52,551 bases of DNA from Actinomycetes bacterium (GCA_021822565.1 JAKAQM010000005.1:1-52551); one strand, 5' to 3'. Shown: positions 8,155 to 15,626, counted from the first letter of the stretch. Program-made: numbers and translations. The notes: generated by a model not told the origin, from the letters alone.

Positions 8155-9096
8155 ATGGCACCCGTCGTAACCGTCCGCGAGCTGCGCAAGTCCTACGGCG
8201 AGGTCGAGCGACTGCACGGCATCAGCTTCAGCGTCGAGGCAGGCCAGATCTTCGGGTTCCTCGGGACGAACGGTGCGGGCAAGACGACGACCATCGAGAT
8301 CCTCGAGGGCTACCGCTCGCGCAGCTCGGGAGAGGTCACCGTCCTCGGGGTCGACCCCGCGCGTGCCGACAGAGCCTGGCGCAACCGCATCGGGATCGTC
8401 CTGCAGGAGTCCGAGCTGAACCCTGTGTACACGGTGCGCGAGACGGTGACCATGTTCGCCAGGTACTTCGACTCGCCGACGCCGATCGGCCGCACCCTCG
8501 ACGTGGTCGGCCTCTCGGCCAATGCCGACGAGCGGATCGGGCGTCTCTCGGGCGGCCAGAAGCGACGGGTGGACGTCGCGCTCGGCCTGGTCGGCGATCC
8601 CGACGTCCTCTTCCTGGACGAGCCCACGACGGGGCTCGACCCGGCGGCGAGACGCGAGATGTGGAGGATGATCGACGGACTGCGCACCGAGGGCAAGACC
8701 GTCTTCCTCACCACGCACTACATGGACGAAGCAGCCCGCCTCTCCGATCGCATCGTGATCCTGCGGGCCGGGGCCATCGCCGCCGAAGGGACCCCTGACG
8801 AGCTGAGCCGGAGCCTTGGGCGCACGTCGGACATCTCGTTCGCCCTGCCGCCGGGGACGACCCGATCCGAGATCGAGACGGCCGTCGGCACTGCGGCAAC
8901 GGTCGAGTCCGAGACGGTGCGCCTGCGGACCGACTCCGTCCAGCGCGTCCTCGCACGGCTCCTGCGGTGGGCCGAGGACGCACGGGTCGAGCTGTCCAGC
9001 CTCCAGGTGACGCAGCCCACCTTGGACGACGTGTTCGTGCAGTTGGCCGAGCCCGACGACGGGGCGCGAGGTGCCGACGGGGCGCCGCCTCCATGA
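8155..9096 (+). CDS. ABC-2 type exporter, ATP-binding subunit
   Basis: A 313-aa DrrA/CcmA-type ATPase. Walker A is GTNGAGKT at about 37-44, the signature is RLSGGQKRRVDVAL, and Walker B with D-loop is LFLDEPTTGLDP, followed by the H-loop in FLTTHYMDEA. The C-terminal ~80 residues form the regulatory tail typical of drug/lipid exporters and end in TLDDVFVQL. It pairs with the permease whose ATG overlaps its stop (ATGA). Substrate unknown; small hydrophobic compounds or lipids are usual for the family. Confidence 0.92.
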   Translation: MAPVVTVRELRKSYGEVERLHGISFSVEAGQIFGFLGTNGAGKTTTIEILEGYRSRSSGEVTVLGVDPARADRAWRNRIGIVLQESELNPVYTVRETVTMFARYFDSPTPIGRTLDVVGLSANADERIGRLSGGQKRRVDVALGLVGDPDVLFLDEPTTGLDPAARREMWRMIDGLRTEGKTVFLTTHYMDEAARLSDRIVILRAGAIAAEGTPDELSRSLGRTSDISFALPPGTTRSEIETAVGTAATVESETVRLRTDSVQRVLARLLRWAEDARVELSSLQVTQPTLDDVFVQLAEPDDGARGADGAPPP

Positions 9097-9863
9097 AGGA
9101 CCTCCGGCTCACGCTGTCCCAGACGCGCTACGCCCTGCTCGGGTTCCTCCGCAATCCCCGGGCCTTCGTGTTCACGATCATCCTGCCGCTGTTCCTGCTG
9201 ATCATCTTGAACACGATCTTCCACGGCCTCACGAAATTCATCGGTGCGAAGACCGCTGCCGTCTACTACACGCCGGCCATCGTCTCGTACCAGATCCTTC
9301 TGGCAGGCTTCAACTCGCTGAACCTGTCGGTGGTGACCGACCGCGAAGCGGGAATGCTGAAGCGCTTCCGGGGCACGCCCATGCCGAGCTGGGTCTACCT
9401 GGCGAGCCTGATCGGGCGCACGATCGTCGTCGTCGTGTGCGCGGTCGCGGTGCTCGTCGTCGTCGGCGTCGTCTTCTACGCGGTGCCCATCTCGGCGGCC
9501 GCCGTCGTCGGCGTGGTCGTCTACACGCTTCTCGGCACGGTCTCGATGTGCGCGCTCGGCCTGGCTGCGACCCGAGCATCTCCGAACGTCGACACCGCCT
9601 CGGTGATCGGGATCTTCCCGACGCTCGTCCTGGCGTTCGTCTCCGGCGTGTTCGTCCCGCTCGCGCTCGTGCCTGGCTGGCTCGTCGACATCGGGCGCGT
9701 CTTCCCCCTCGAGTACCTGGCCGCCGGTCTTCGAACGTCGTTCACGGCAGCGTCGTCGACCGGCATCACGGCGGAGAACGTCGGGGTGCTCGTGGGCTGG
9801 GGGCTCGTGGGCATGGCCATCGCGGTACGGACCTTCGAGTGGGAGCCGATGGGCCGCGGCTGA
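9093..9863 (+). CDS. ABC-2 type exporter, permease subunit
   Basis: A 256-aa integral membrane protein with about six hydrophobic segments. The first helix is FVFTIILPLFLLIILNTIF. The conserved cytoplasmic segment TDREAGMLKRFRGTPM is followed by helices at about 105-130, 135-160 and 165-195. LVPGWLVDIGRVFPLEYL matches the PxxxxPxxhxxE-type end of ABC2_membrane proteins. It is translationally coupled to the ATPase at 8155 and forms a two-plus-two exporter with it. Confidence 0.9.
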   Translation: MKDLRLTLSQTRYALLGFLRNPRAFVFTIILPLFLLIILNTIFHGLTKFIGAKTAAVYYTPAIVSYQILLAGFNSLNLSVVTDREAGMLKRFRGTPMPSWVYLASLIGRTIVVVVCAVAVLVVVGVVFYAVPISAAAVVGVVVYTLLGTVSMCALGLAATRASPNVDTASVIGIFPTLVLAFVSGVFVPLALVPGWLVDIGRVFPLEYLAAGLRTSFTAASSTGITAENVGVLVGWGLVGMAIAVRTFEWEPMGRG

Positions 9864-10013
9864 GCGCACCGCCGCTGCCGAGGGTGCCGAGCGCACCGGC
9901 GCTGCCGGCGCTGCTCGTCCGGAGCCCTGAGGCAGACTCGCATCCGTGAACGCCGCGACGACGATCCCGCACATCGAACGAGGCCGGCGGCCCGGCTCCC
10001 CGGAAGTGCCGAG

Positions 10014-10838
10014 GTGACCTCCGAGCTCGCGTCCGAGCCTGCCGATCTCCCGGTCGTCTCGTTCGCCGGGGTGTCCGTCGTGCGCGAAGGACGACCGATC
10101 CTCGAGGCGATCGACTGGGAGGTCGGTCCGAAGGATCGCTGGGTCGTCCTCGGTCCCAACGGCTCCGGGAAGACGACTCTCCTCCAGGTCGCCGGTGCAC
10201 GCCTCATGCCGAGCCGCGGCGCGGTGTCGGTCGTCGGCGAGCAGTTCGGACGCAGCGACCTGCGGACAGTACGGTCCCGCGTCTCGCTGGTGAGTGCGGC
10301 CACAGTGCGGAGCCTGCGACCCTTCCTCAGTGTGCGCGACGTGGTCGTGACCGGGAAGGACGGAGCGCTCTTCCCGCTCGGGCACCGCTACACGCAGGAG
10401 GACTGGACCACTGTCGACCGGGTCCTCGAGCGCGTCATGGGGCCAGGGGCGACCTCGCTGTCGGACGCAGCGTTCGGCGTGCTCTCGGAAGGCGAGCGTC
10501 AGCAGGTGCTGATCGCACGGTCGCTCATGGGTGCGCCAGAGCTCATCCTGCTCGACGAACCCGCGTCCGGTCTCGATCTCGCGGCACGCGAGCGCCTGGT
10601 GGCGCGGCTGGGGGCGCTCGCAGGCGAGCCAGGGGTGCCGGCAGTCGTGCTCGTCACCCACCATCTCGAGGAGGTGCCTCCCGAGTTCACCCACGGGCTC
10701 CTCCTCGCCGCAGGGCGCGTGCTCGCCGCCGGGCGGCTGGAGGACGTGCTGACCGCGCCGCTCGTGTCGGCGTGCTTCGGCGTGCGCGTCCACGTCGAGC
10801 AGCGTGACGGGCGCTGGTGGGCGCGGGCGTCGCTGTGA
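10014..10838 (+). CDS. Stand-alone ABC transporter ATPase
   Basis: A 274-aa ATPase with Walker A GPNGSGKTT, Walker B LILLDEPASGLDL and the H-loop in VTHHLEEVP. The signature motif is LSEGERQQ rather than LSGGQ. This ModF/YnjD-like form is known from soluble or accessory ABC ATPases. VTHHLEEVPPEFTHGLLL resembles ModF-type molybdate-associated or unassigned importer ATPases. No permease or binding protein is adjacent, so a transport role is not shown. The start is GTG 10014. The 150 bp upstream hold no other gene that can be supported. Confidence 0.82.
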   Translation: MTSELASEPADLPVVSFAGVSVVREGRPILEAIDWEVGPKDRWVVLGPNGSGKTTLLQVAGARLMPSRGAVSVVGEQFGRSDLRTVRSRVSLVSAATVRSLRPFLSVRDVVVTGKDGALFPLGHRYTQEDWTTVDRVLERVMGPGATSLSDAAFGVLSEGERQQVLIARSLMGAPELILLDEPASGLDLAARERLVARLGALAGEPGVPAVVLVTHHLEEVPPEFTHGLLLAAGRVLAAGRLEDVLTAPLVSACFGVRVHVEQRDGRWWARASL

Positions 10839-10844
10839 GCGCGC

Positions 10845-10884
10845 CACCCTCGCGCTCGTGCGCTCACCCTCGCGCTGCTGCGCT
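10845..10884. repeat. 20-bp tandem repeat, 2 copies
   Basis: The unit is CACCCTCGCGCTCGTGCGCT. It lies directly after the ABC ATPase stop codon and before the DprA-like operon. Confidence 0.8.
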
Positions 10885-10959
10885 ACGGTGGCGGATACCG
10901 AACACCCGTTCGACCCCGGGCTTCCCCGGTCTCCGTGGAGGTCTCAGTAGGTAGGTACG

Positions 10960-11937
10960 GTGAGGACGATGCGAGAGATGGCTGGGGGCCGTGAGGAGCG
11001 CCGCTCCCGGCACGCGCGGCTCCTCGCTGTCGCCGAGGTGCTCTCGGCGTCACTGAACGGCCCCTCGTCGCAGCGGCTCGCCGAGCTGGTCGAGACCGGC
11101 GCCCTCGAAGCCGGCGCCCTCGAAGCCGGCGCCCTCGCAGGCGGCGCCCTCGCAGGCGGCGCTGTGCGCGCGGACGACGCCGCGTGGCTGGCGGGAGGGC
11201 TCGCCAGCGCGACCGACGAGCGGATCCGGTTCTGGGAGGCAGAGCTCGACCGTCTCGCCGAGCGCGGCGTGTGGATGCTGGACGCCGCCGACGAGGACTA
11301 CCCGGCGAACCTGCGCATGATCCACAACCGTCCCCCCTTCCTCATGGGCCGCGGCGCTCTCGTCCACGAGGACGAGCGGGCTGTCGCAGTGGTCGGCACC
11401 CGCAGGCCGAGCGACGAAGGGCGCGCTGCGGCGTACGAGCTGGCGCGTGAGCTCGCTGGAGGGCACGTCACCGTCGTCTCCGGGCTGGCCGAGGGGATCG
11501 ACACGGCTGCCCACAGCGGTGCCCTGTCTGCTCGAGGACGGACGATCGCCGTGTTCGGCACCGGCATCGACGTGGTCTACCCAGCCAGGAACCGGGCGCT
11601 CGCAGCTGCGGTCGCCCGCTCGGGAGCGTGCGTCTCGCAGTTCTGGCCATCGATGCGCGGGGCCCGGTGGACGTTCCCGGTCCGCAATCTCGTCACGTCC
11701 GGACTGTCGCTTGGCACCGTCGTCGTCGAGGCCGGGGAGACGTCCGGGGCGCGCCTCCAGGCAGAGGCCGCCCTCCGGCACGGCAAGCGGGTCTTCCTCC
11801 TCGACCGGCTCGTCCGATCCCAGCAGTGGGCCCGCGACATCGCCGCCCGCCCGGACGTGCTCGCTGTCGACTCGGTCGACCAGATCGTGTCGGCCGTCGA
11901 GGTCGACCTGATGACCGACACGGCCCTTCTCGCCTAG
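10960..11937 (+). CDS. DprA/Smf-like Rossmann (SLOG) protein, probable defence component
   Basis: A 325-aa DprA-like protein. The core Rossmann/LOG fold is clear: AVAVVGTRRPSDEGR, VTVVSGLAEGIDTAAHSGAL, IAVFGTGIDVVYPARN and a VVVEAGETSGARLQAEAAL segment. The N-terminus contains four copies of a 15-bp unit (GALEA/GALAG) between two helical parts. Canonical DprA is a RecA loader for transformation. This copy is followed 8 nt later by a ComF-like phosphoribosyltransferase, and that two-gene pairing has been catalogued as an anti-phage system (DprA-PPRT, from memory). Start candidates are GTG 10960, ATG 10969 and ATG 10978; none is decisive. The C-terminal winged helix usual in housekeeping DprA is not evident. 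Confidence 0.82.
   Translation: MRTMREMAGGREERRSRHARLLAVAEVLSASLNGPSSQRLAELVETGALEAGALEAGALAGGALAGGAVRADDAAWLAGGLASATDERIRFWEAELDRLAERGVWMLDAADEDYPANLRMIHNRPPFLMGRGALVHEDERAVAVVGTRRPSDEGRAAAYELARELAGGHVTVVSGLAEGIDTAAHSGALSARGRTIAVFGTGIDVVYPARNRALAAAVARSGACVSQFWPSMRGARWTFPVRNLVTSGLSLGTVVVEAGETSGARLQAEAALRHGKRVFLLDRLVRSQQWARDIAARPDVLAVDSVDQIVSAVEVDLMTDTALLA
11098..11157 (+). repeat. 15-bp in-frame tandem repeat in the DprA-like gene
   Basis: Four copies of GGCGCCCTCGAAGCC or GGCGCCCTCGCAGGC encode repeated GALEA and GALAG pentapeptides in a linker. Confidence 0.92.
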
Positions 11938-11945
11938 GCACCGCC

Positions 11946-12671
11946 GTGCCCAGCGCCCGGGAGCTCATCCTCCCTCTTCGCGGCGCGCTGGTCCCGATTC
12001 CCGCCCAGCCCCAGGACGGCGTCTGCTCGATCTGCCACAGCAGCGCGAAGCCCGGGTTCTCACACTGCCTCCCCTGCGCCGAGGCGGCAGCGGCCGACCC
12101 GCCCGAGATCCTTCCGATCACGCTGTCCGTGCACGGAGAGCTGATCCACAGCCACCTGCGGAACTACAAGGACAGCCCCACAGCAGGCGTTCGAAGCCGT
12201 ATGAGCCTCCGCCTCGCAGCGCTCCTCGCCACCTTCATGGCCAACCACTCCCGCTGTGTCGGCGAGTGGGACTACGCCACGTGCGTCCCCTCGGCGACGC
12301 GGGTGGCGCTCCAGCCGGTCGTCGACCGCATCCAGCTCTTCGCCGGCCGCTACCGCCAGGTCCTCACCTCAGGGCCCGAGGCCGAAGCACGCCTGATCGA
12401 CCCTGCTCGGTTCGCCGTCTCCCCCGACGTGCGCGGCCACAGGATCCTTCTGCTCGACGACACCTTCGTGAGCGGGGCCAGCGTGTTCAGTGCAGCCGGC
12501 GCCCTCCGGGATCGTGCCGCCAGGGTCGTCGGTCCCGTCGTGATCGGCCGCCACGTCCAGCGAGGCTGGCCGCCCAGCGCCGAATTGCTCTCGTGGATCA
12601 CGAAGCGCCCCTGGGACGAGACCCGCTGCGCTCGCTGTGCCGGCGAGCGCCCGCGTGCCTCCCTGTTCTGA
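11946..12671 (+). CDS. ComF-like phosphoribosyltransferase with zinc-binding cysteines
   Basis: A 241-aa protein. An N-terminal zinc-ribbon-like module has Cys27/Cys30 and Cys41/Cys44 (CSIC, CLPC), as in ComF. A type I PRTase fold follows, with the PRPP loop ILLLDDTFVSGAS at 167-179 (Asp171, Asp172). A further Cys pair, Cys228/Cys231, lies near the C-terminus. It starts at GTG 11946, 8 nt after the DprA-like stop, so it is one operon with it. PRTases paired with DprA/SLOG proteins are proposed to make or sense modified nucleotides in phage defence. Whether this one is catalytically active or a sensor cannot be told from sequence. Confidence 0.82.
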   Translation: MPSARELILPLRGALVPIPAQPQDGVCSICHSSAKPGFSHCLPCAEAAAADPPEILPITLSVHGELIHSHLRNYKDSPTAGVRSRMSLRLAALLATFMANHSRCVGEWDYATCVPSATRVALQPVVDRIQLFAGRYRQVLTSGPEAEARLIDPARFAVSPDVRGHRILLLDDTFVSGASVFSAAGALRDRAARVVGPVVIGRHVQRGWPPSAELLSWITKRPWDETRCARCAGERPRASLF

Positions 12672-12900
12672 CCCTGCTCCAGCCCGGCGGAACCGCAGGA
12701 CACCGCAGCTGCTGAGCCGGGCGCTCAGGCCCGTCGGACGCCGCCCGGTTGCCGAGCTGCTCCCACTGCCGTCCCGACCGAGATCGGTGCCCTGGAGCGC
12801 CTTCATCCGCGACAGCGATCGCTGGCAGGCCGCCCTCGAGCTCGCTCGAGAGCTGGCGGAACTGCTGCCCGATACGACCGACAACCTGTCGATCCCGTGA
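12655..12900 (+). CDS. Small hypothetical protein, third ORF of the DprA-PRTase operon
   Basis: An ORF open from GTG 12637 or 12655 to 12900, overlapping the PRTase 3' end. The last ~50 residues look genuinely coding: third-position GC is high, and a helix-forming segment (WSAFIRDSDRWQ, ALELARELAELL) is visible. No family recognised. It could be an accessory of the defence pair or the remnant of a longer gene. The following 219 bp (12901-13119) show no supported gene. Confidence 0.4.
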   Translation: MPPCSDPAPARRNRRTPQLLSRALRPVGRRPVAELLPLPSRPRSVPWSAFIRDSDRWQAALELARELAELLPDTTDNLSIP

Positions 12901-13119
12901 CCACTTCCGGCGAGGACGGCGACCTACGACGACGTTCCCGGGCTTCGGGTCGTACGGGTCTGATCGGCGTTCACGCGAGAGATGGAAGCGCATGATGGCA
13001 AGGGCGTTCACCCTCAGCGAGACCAGGCGAGGCCCCGAGGCGAGCGGTGGTCCTCCGCCAGTCGAGGCCGGAACTGCGGGAACGGTGCAGTGCGCTGGGT
13101 CCGTCCGGCTGCGGGGTCG

Positions 13120-13494
13120 TCAGACCCGGATCACCTCGACACCGGGGATGGCCTCATGGTCGCCGTCCCGGGTGACGACCGGGATCTGCTCGACGATCGC
13201 GGTGGCAGCGACGAGCGCGTCGAGGATCGGGGCCCGGCGGCCATCGGCACGCAGGGCGGCGACGATCCGAGCGAACCGACGCGCCACCTCGGCATCGATC
13301 GGCAACGGATCCCACGTCGACTCCACGGCTGAAAGCGTTGCCACTCGCCCCGACCGCTCCTCGTCGTCGGCCATGAGCACGCCGACGGTCAGTTCGGCCA
13401 ACGTCACCAACGACACCTCCGTCTCGGTGACCCCCTCCATCTCGCCAAGAGGTCGCCCTGACTCCGTGGCGACGAAGAACGAGGCATCGAGCAA
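13120..13494 (-). CDS. PIN-domain ribonuclease toxin (VapC-like)
   Basis: A 124-aa PIN domain. The acidic site is visible as the N-terminal LLDASFF Asp, the Glu of LAELTVGV, an Asp in ILDALVAATAI and a late VTRDGDHEAI. Family members cleave tRNA or rRNA. The only usable start in this frame is TTG at 13494, since a stop lies just upstream; GGGAGGG precedes it at a tight spacing. The coding region lies largely within the extended 3' end of the antitoxin gene (90 nt overlap). That is longer than the usual 1-20 nt and could indicate a base error near 13495-13505. Confidence 0.75.
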   Translation of the reverse strand: MLDASFFVATESGRPLGEMEGVTETEVSLVTLAELTVGVLMADDEERSGRVATLSAVESTWDPLPIDAEVARRFARIVAALRADGRRAPILDALVAATAIVEQIPVVTRDGDHEAIPGVEVIRV

Positions 13495-13745
13495 GGCCCT
13501 CCCAGGTCGTCAGTCGTGTCAGCAAGCACGCCTCGCACGTCTCTGAGGAGGCCGCGGTCAGCAACTTGGCGTGAAGCCACACCGAGCGCCTCGGCGGCCG
13601 ACACGGTCCGGCGGCGGCGGAGTGGCACGATCTCGGCCACGGGGCGCCGGTCGACCGTTACGGTCAGCCGTTCGCCGCCTTCCACCCGGCGAAGCACCTC
13701 GCTCACCGTGTTTCGCAGATCGCGGACGGATATCGAACCACTCAT
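13404..13745 (-). CDS. Phd/YefM-family antitoxin
   Basis: A 113-aa product. The first ~80 residues are a classic Phd/YefM DNA-binding antitoxin: SISVRDLRNTVSEVLRRVEG, GERLTVTVDRRPVAEIVPL, ending LADTTDDL. The ATG at 13745 gives the standard N-terminus. The remaining ~30 residues are Arg/Ser-rich and lie over the toxin gene out of frame, so a functional antitoxin probably ends near DTTDDL in its relatives. The upstream region has two TGTGGCC repeats 20 bp apart (near 13766-13792) that may be operator half-sites. This module is unrelated to the two FitAB-like modules that follow. Confidence 0.75.
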   Translation of the reverse strand: MSGSISVRDLRNTVSEVLRRVEGGERLTVTVDRRPVAEIVPLRRRRTVSAAEALGVASRQVADRGLLRDVRGVLADTTDDLGGPCSMPRSSSPRSQGDLLARWRGSPRRRCRW

Positions 13746-13923
13746 CGCATCGCTGTAGCACTTATGGCCACAAGTAACCACCTGAGGCCACATGACGATC
13801 GTGGCAAACACGCAGTTGGACAGCCCGAATCCGCTCCAGGATTCCGTTGACATTTCGTTGACAAGCCGCCCTGTCAACGCATCCAGCTGCAGCCCAGTAA
13901 GCCGCTGACCTAGGCTTTCCGGC

Positions 13924-13951
13924 GGTGTTGCGTTGTCGCTATTCGAACCGG
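13924..13951. repeat. 28-bp intergenic element, copy 1
   Basis: Begins GGTGTTGCGTTG and ends ATTCGAACCGG. It differs at only two positions from the copy at 14735-14762. It lies about 60 bp beyond the toxin stop codon of the module at 14012-14700. The rest of 13746-14011 holds the promoter side of the Phd-type module. Confidence 0.8.
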
Positions 13952-14011
13952 CGGAACTCCGGGAACGGCTGAGCCAGGTGCTGAGGGCCGTCGATCCGGT
14001 AGCCTCGAGAG

Positions 14012-14452
14012 TTACTGCTGCCTCGGTCCGCCGCCGGGACTCCAGTGGTCGACAAGGCGCACACCGAGATCGCTGAAGTGACGGATATTGCGGGTGGCGA
14101 CAGTTGCTTTCCGTGCAAGTGCAATTCCGGCGATCTGAGCGTCCCGAATCTCGACCGGCTTGCCGGCCCGCTGCCTTCGAGCGACAACTGCACCGGCCGC
14201 CTCTGCGGCGGCGACGTCGAAGGCAAGGGCTCGTTGGTCGAGATCCTCGTTGAGGACCCGCTCGAAGGCAGCTTCGAGATGCCGACGTCGACGCGACGAC
14301 GGAAGGAGCTCCAAGCCCGTTCGGATCTCGAACACCGTGACCGACGTCGTCCAGATGGATTCCGACGGCTGGGCGTCGAGCCAGTCGACCACGACGATCT
14401 CTGGCTCGGATCGCATGAGTGCGGACAGCACGTTGGTATCGAGCAGGATCAT
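14012..14452 (-). CDS. PIN-domain toxin (VapC/FitB-like), tandem copy 1
   Basis: A 146-aa FitB/VapC ribonuclease. The acidic residues sit in the family positions: Asp5 (LLDTNVLSALM), Glu42 (TVFEIRTG) and Asp104 (IRDAQIAGIA), with late NIRHFSDLGV. Its ATG forms an ATGA overlap with the antitoxin stop. By eye it is about 70% identical to the toxin at 14834-15271, with identical active-site numbering, so the two modules are a tandem duplication. Confidence 0.9.
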   Translation of the reverse strand: MILLDTNVLSALMRSEPEIVVVDWLDAQPSESIWTTSVTVFEIRTGLELLPSSRRRRHLEAAFERVLNEDLDQRALAFDVAAAEAAGAVVARRQRAGKPVEIRDAQIAGIALARKATVATRNIRHFSDLGVRLVDHWSPGGGPRQQ

Positions 14453-14700
14453 GGTTCCGAGAGGTCCGCCCCCTGCGCCGGGTGGCCACGCAGCTCGGCG
14501 AAGTCTTGCTCGACTCCTTCGCCGCGGAACCGGGACGCGATCGTCGACCCAAGCCGAACCGGTCCGGCCGGTCCTGCCCGGACGGCGTCGCGCAGGATCT
14601 CTCGAACCTCTTCTTCGGTGGAGCGCCCATGGGCTCGGGCCCTACGTTGGAGCGCGTCCTTCACGTCCTCATCGAGTTGGCGGACCAAGAGCTGTGCCAC
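14449..14700 (-). CDS. FitA-like antitoxin (ribbon-helix-helix), tandem copy 1
   Basis: An 83-aa RHH antitoxin. The N-terminal strand AQLLVRQLDEDVKDAL and the helix GRSTEEEVREILRDAVR form the DNA-binding fold; the C-terminus (FRGEGVEQDF, ELRGHP) is the toxin-binding tail. GTG 14700 is chosen because a TATCAT -10 box ends exactly 6 nt before it. This makes the mRNA leaderless and places the operator over the promoter. The first 41 residues are almost identical to the second copy at 15268-15519. Confidence 0.9.
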   Translation of the reverse strand: MAQLLVRQLDEDVKDALQRRARAHGRSTEEEVREILRDAVRAGPAGPVRLGSTIASRFRGEGVEQDFAELRGHPAQGADLSEP

Positions 14701-14706
14701 ACCTCT

Positions 14707-14724
14707 ATGATAGCGTGATATCAC
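14707..14724 (-). promoter_or_regulatory. -10 box and putative RHH operator of the first FitAB-like module
   Basis: On the + strand it reads ATGATAGCGTGATATCAC; on the coding strand this gives TATCAT as -10. The core ATGATAGC-TGATATC recurs at 15526-15541 before the second module. TGATAGC resembles the half-site recalled for Neisseria FitA, so autoregulation by the antitoxin is likely. Confidence 0.6.
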
Positions 14725-14734
14725 CTTTGGTGGT

Positions 14735-14762
14735 GGTGTTGAGTTGGCGCTATTCGAACCGG
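14735..14762. repeat. 28-bp intergenic element, copy 2
   Basis: Matches 13924-13951 at 26 of 28 positions, offset by 811 bp. It lies about 70 bp beyond the toxin stop of the module at 14834-15519, and at the same time just upstream of the other module. Confidence 0.8.
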
Positions 14763-14833
14763 ACCGACGTTGTGGCACGCCCGCGTCAGCTGTTGTCTGC
14801 GGCTGATTCGATGAGCGCAGGGGAACTGCTGGC

Positions 14834-15271
14834 CTATCGACGTCGAGGCACCACCGGAAGCCAGGGGTCGACGAGCCGCAAGCCAAGGTCGCTGAAGTGA
14901 CGGATGTTGCCGGTCGCCAGGGTTGCCCTCCTCGCCACTGCGATGCCAGCGATCTGGGCGTCTCGGATCTCGATGCTCCTTCCTGCGCGCTGCTGCCGAG
15001 CAGCGAGGTTTCCGGCCGCGTCGGCAGCGGTCGTGTCGAAGGAAAGCACGCGGCCATCCAGTTTCTCCGTGATCAGCCGTTCGAATGCCGACTCGAGTCG
15101 CCGCCGACGCCGAGAGGGCGCCAGTAGTTCGATCCCGGCACGGATCTCGAACACCGTGACCGCCGTCGTCCAGATCGACTCGGCCGGTTGGCCGTCAAGC
15201 CACGCCACTACCGTGGCATCTGGTTCGGCACGCATGAGCGCCGAGAGGACGTTCGTGTCGAGCGCGATCAT
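14834..15271 (-). CDS. PIN-domain toxin (VapC/FitB-like), tandem copy 2
   Basis: A 145-aa PIN ribonuclease with Asp5, Glu42 and Asp104 at the same numbering as the copy at 14012-14452. Differences cluster in residues 15-30 and 66-100, the regions that usually face the cognate antitoxin or substrate. This suggests the two pairs have diverged in specificity. Its ATG overlaps the antitoxin stop (ATGA). The 3' end is followed by the 28-bp element at 14735. Confidence 0.9.
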   Translation of the reverse strand: MIALDTNVLSALMRAEPDATVVAWLDGQPAESIWTTAVTVFEIRAGIELLAPSRRRRRLESAFERLITEKLDGRVLSFDTTAADAAGNLAARQQRAGRSIEIRDAQIAGIAVARRATLATGNIRHFSDLGLRLVDPWLPVVPRRR

Positions 15272-15519
15272 TCGTCATCGAAGTCGGCGGCACGAACGGG
15301 ATGACCGCGGATCTCTGGCAGGTCCGCGTCGACTCCGGCGTCGCGGAAGAGCTTCGCTATGGCCGTACCCAGACGAACTGGGGCTCCTTCGTCGGAGCGG
15401 ACGGCGTGGCGGAGGATTTCTCTCACCTCCTCCTCAGTGGAGCGGCCGTGCGCTCTCGCCCTTCGTTGGAGTGCACTCTTCACGTCGTCGTCGAGCTGAC
15501 GTACCAACAGTTGTGCCAT
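15268..15519 (-). CDS. FitA-like antitoxin (ribbon-helix-helix), tandem copy 2
   Basis: An 83-aa RHH antitoxin whose N-terminal half matches the first copy (AQLLVRQLDDDVKSAL, GRSTEEEVREILRHAVR). The toxin-binding C-terminal tail is diverged. ATG 15519 is preferred to GTG 15522 because the TATCAT -10 box then ends 6 nt upstream, the same geometry as in the other copy. The operon runs away from tRNA-Ala, whose 3' end lies about 30 bp upstream. Confidence 0.9.
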   Translation of the reverse strand: MAQLLVRQLDDDVKSALQRRARAHGRSTEEEVREILRHAVRSDEGAPVRLGTAIAKLFRDAGVDADLPEIRGHPVRAADFDDE

Positions 15520-15525
15520 CACACG

Positions 15526-15541
15526 ATGATAGCATGATATC
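15526..15541 (-). promoter_or_regulatory. -10 box and putative RHH operator of the second FitAB-like module
   Basis: The + strand reads ATGATAGCATGATATC and contains a full TGATAGCA half-site and a tandem ATGATA. It is shared with 14707-14724. The TATCAT -10 box (15531-15526) lies inside it. Confidence 0.6.
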
Positions 15542-15552
15542 GTCCTGGTGGG

Positions 15553-15626
15553 TGGAGACGATGGGACTCGAACCCACGACCTCCTGCGTGCAAAGCAGGC
15601 GCTCTCGCCAACTGAGCTACGTCCCC
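15553..15626 (-). tRNA. tRNA-Ala (anticodon UGC)
   Basis: The coding strand begins GGGGACGTAGCTC and folds as a full cloverleaf: acceptor GGGGACG with CGTCTCC, D-arm AGCTCAGTTGGCGAGAGC, anticodon stem CCTGC/GCAGG around TTTGCAC, and T-arm GTGGG-TTCGAGT-CCCAT. The discriminator is A and CCA is not encoded. A TACAAT hexamer at 15660-15655 is a good -10 box. Confidence 0.96.

Noticed and set aside
12982-13332. ORF opposite the Phd/PIN module
   Set aside because: Antisense to the PIN toxin, Asp/Arg/Gly-rich and without recognisable features.
13924-14762. 28-bp elements as integron attC sites
   Set aside because: One copy has a GTTRRRY-like start but the other does not, no matching RYYYAAC core or long palindrome is present, and no integrase is seen.
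13924-15626. 28-bp elements as tRNA-derived att copies of tRNA-Ala
   Set aside because: Both contain TTCGAAC-like sequence at tRNA-like spacing, but identity with the tRNA 3' end is limited to about six bases around CGAACC.
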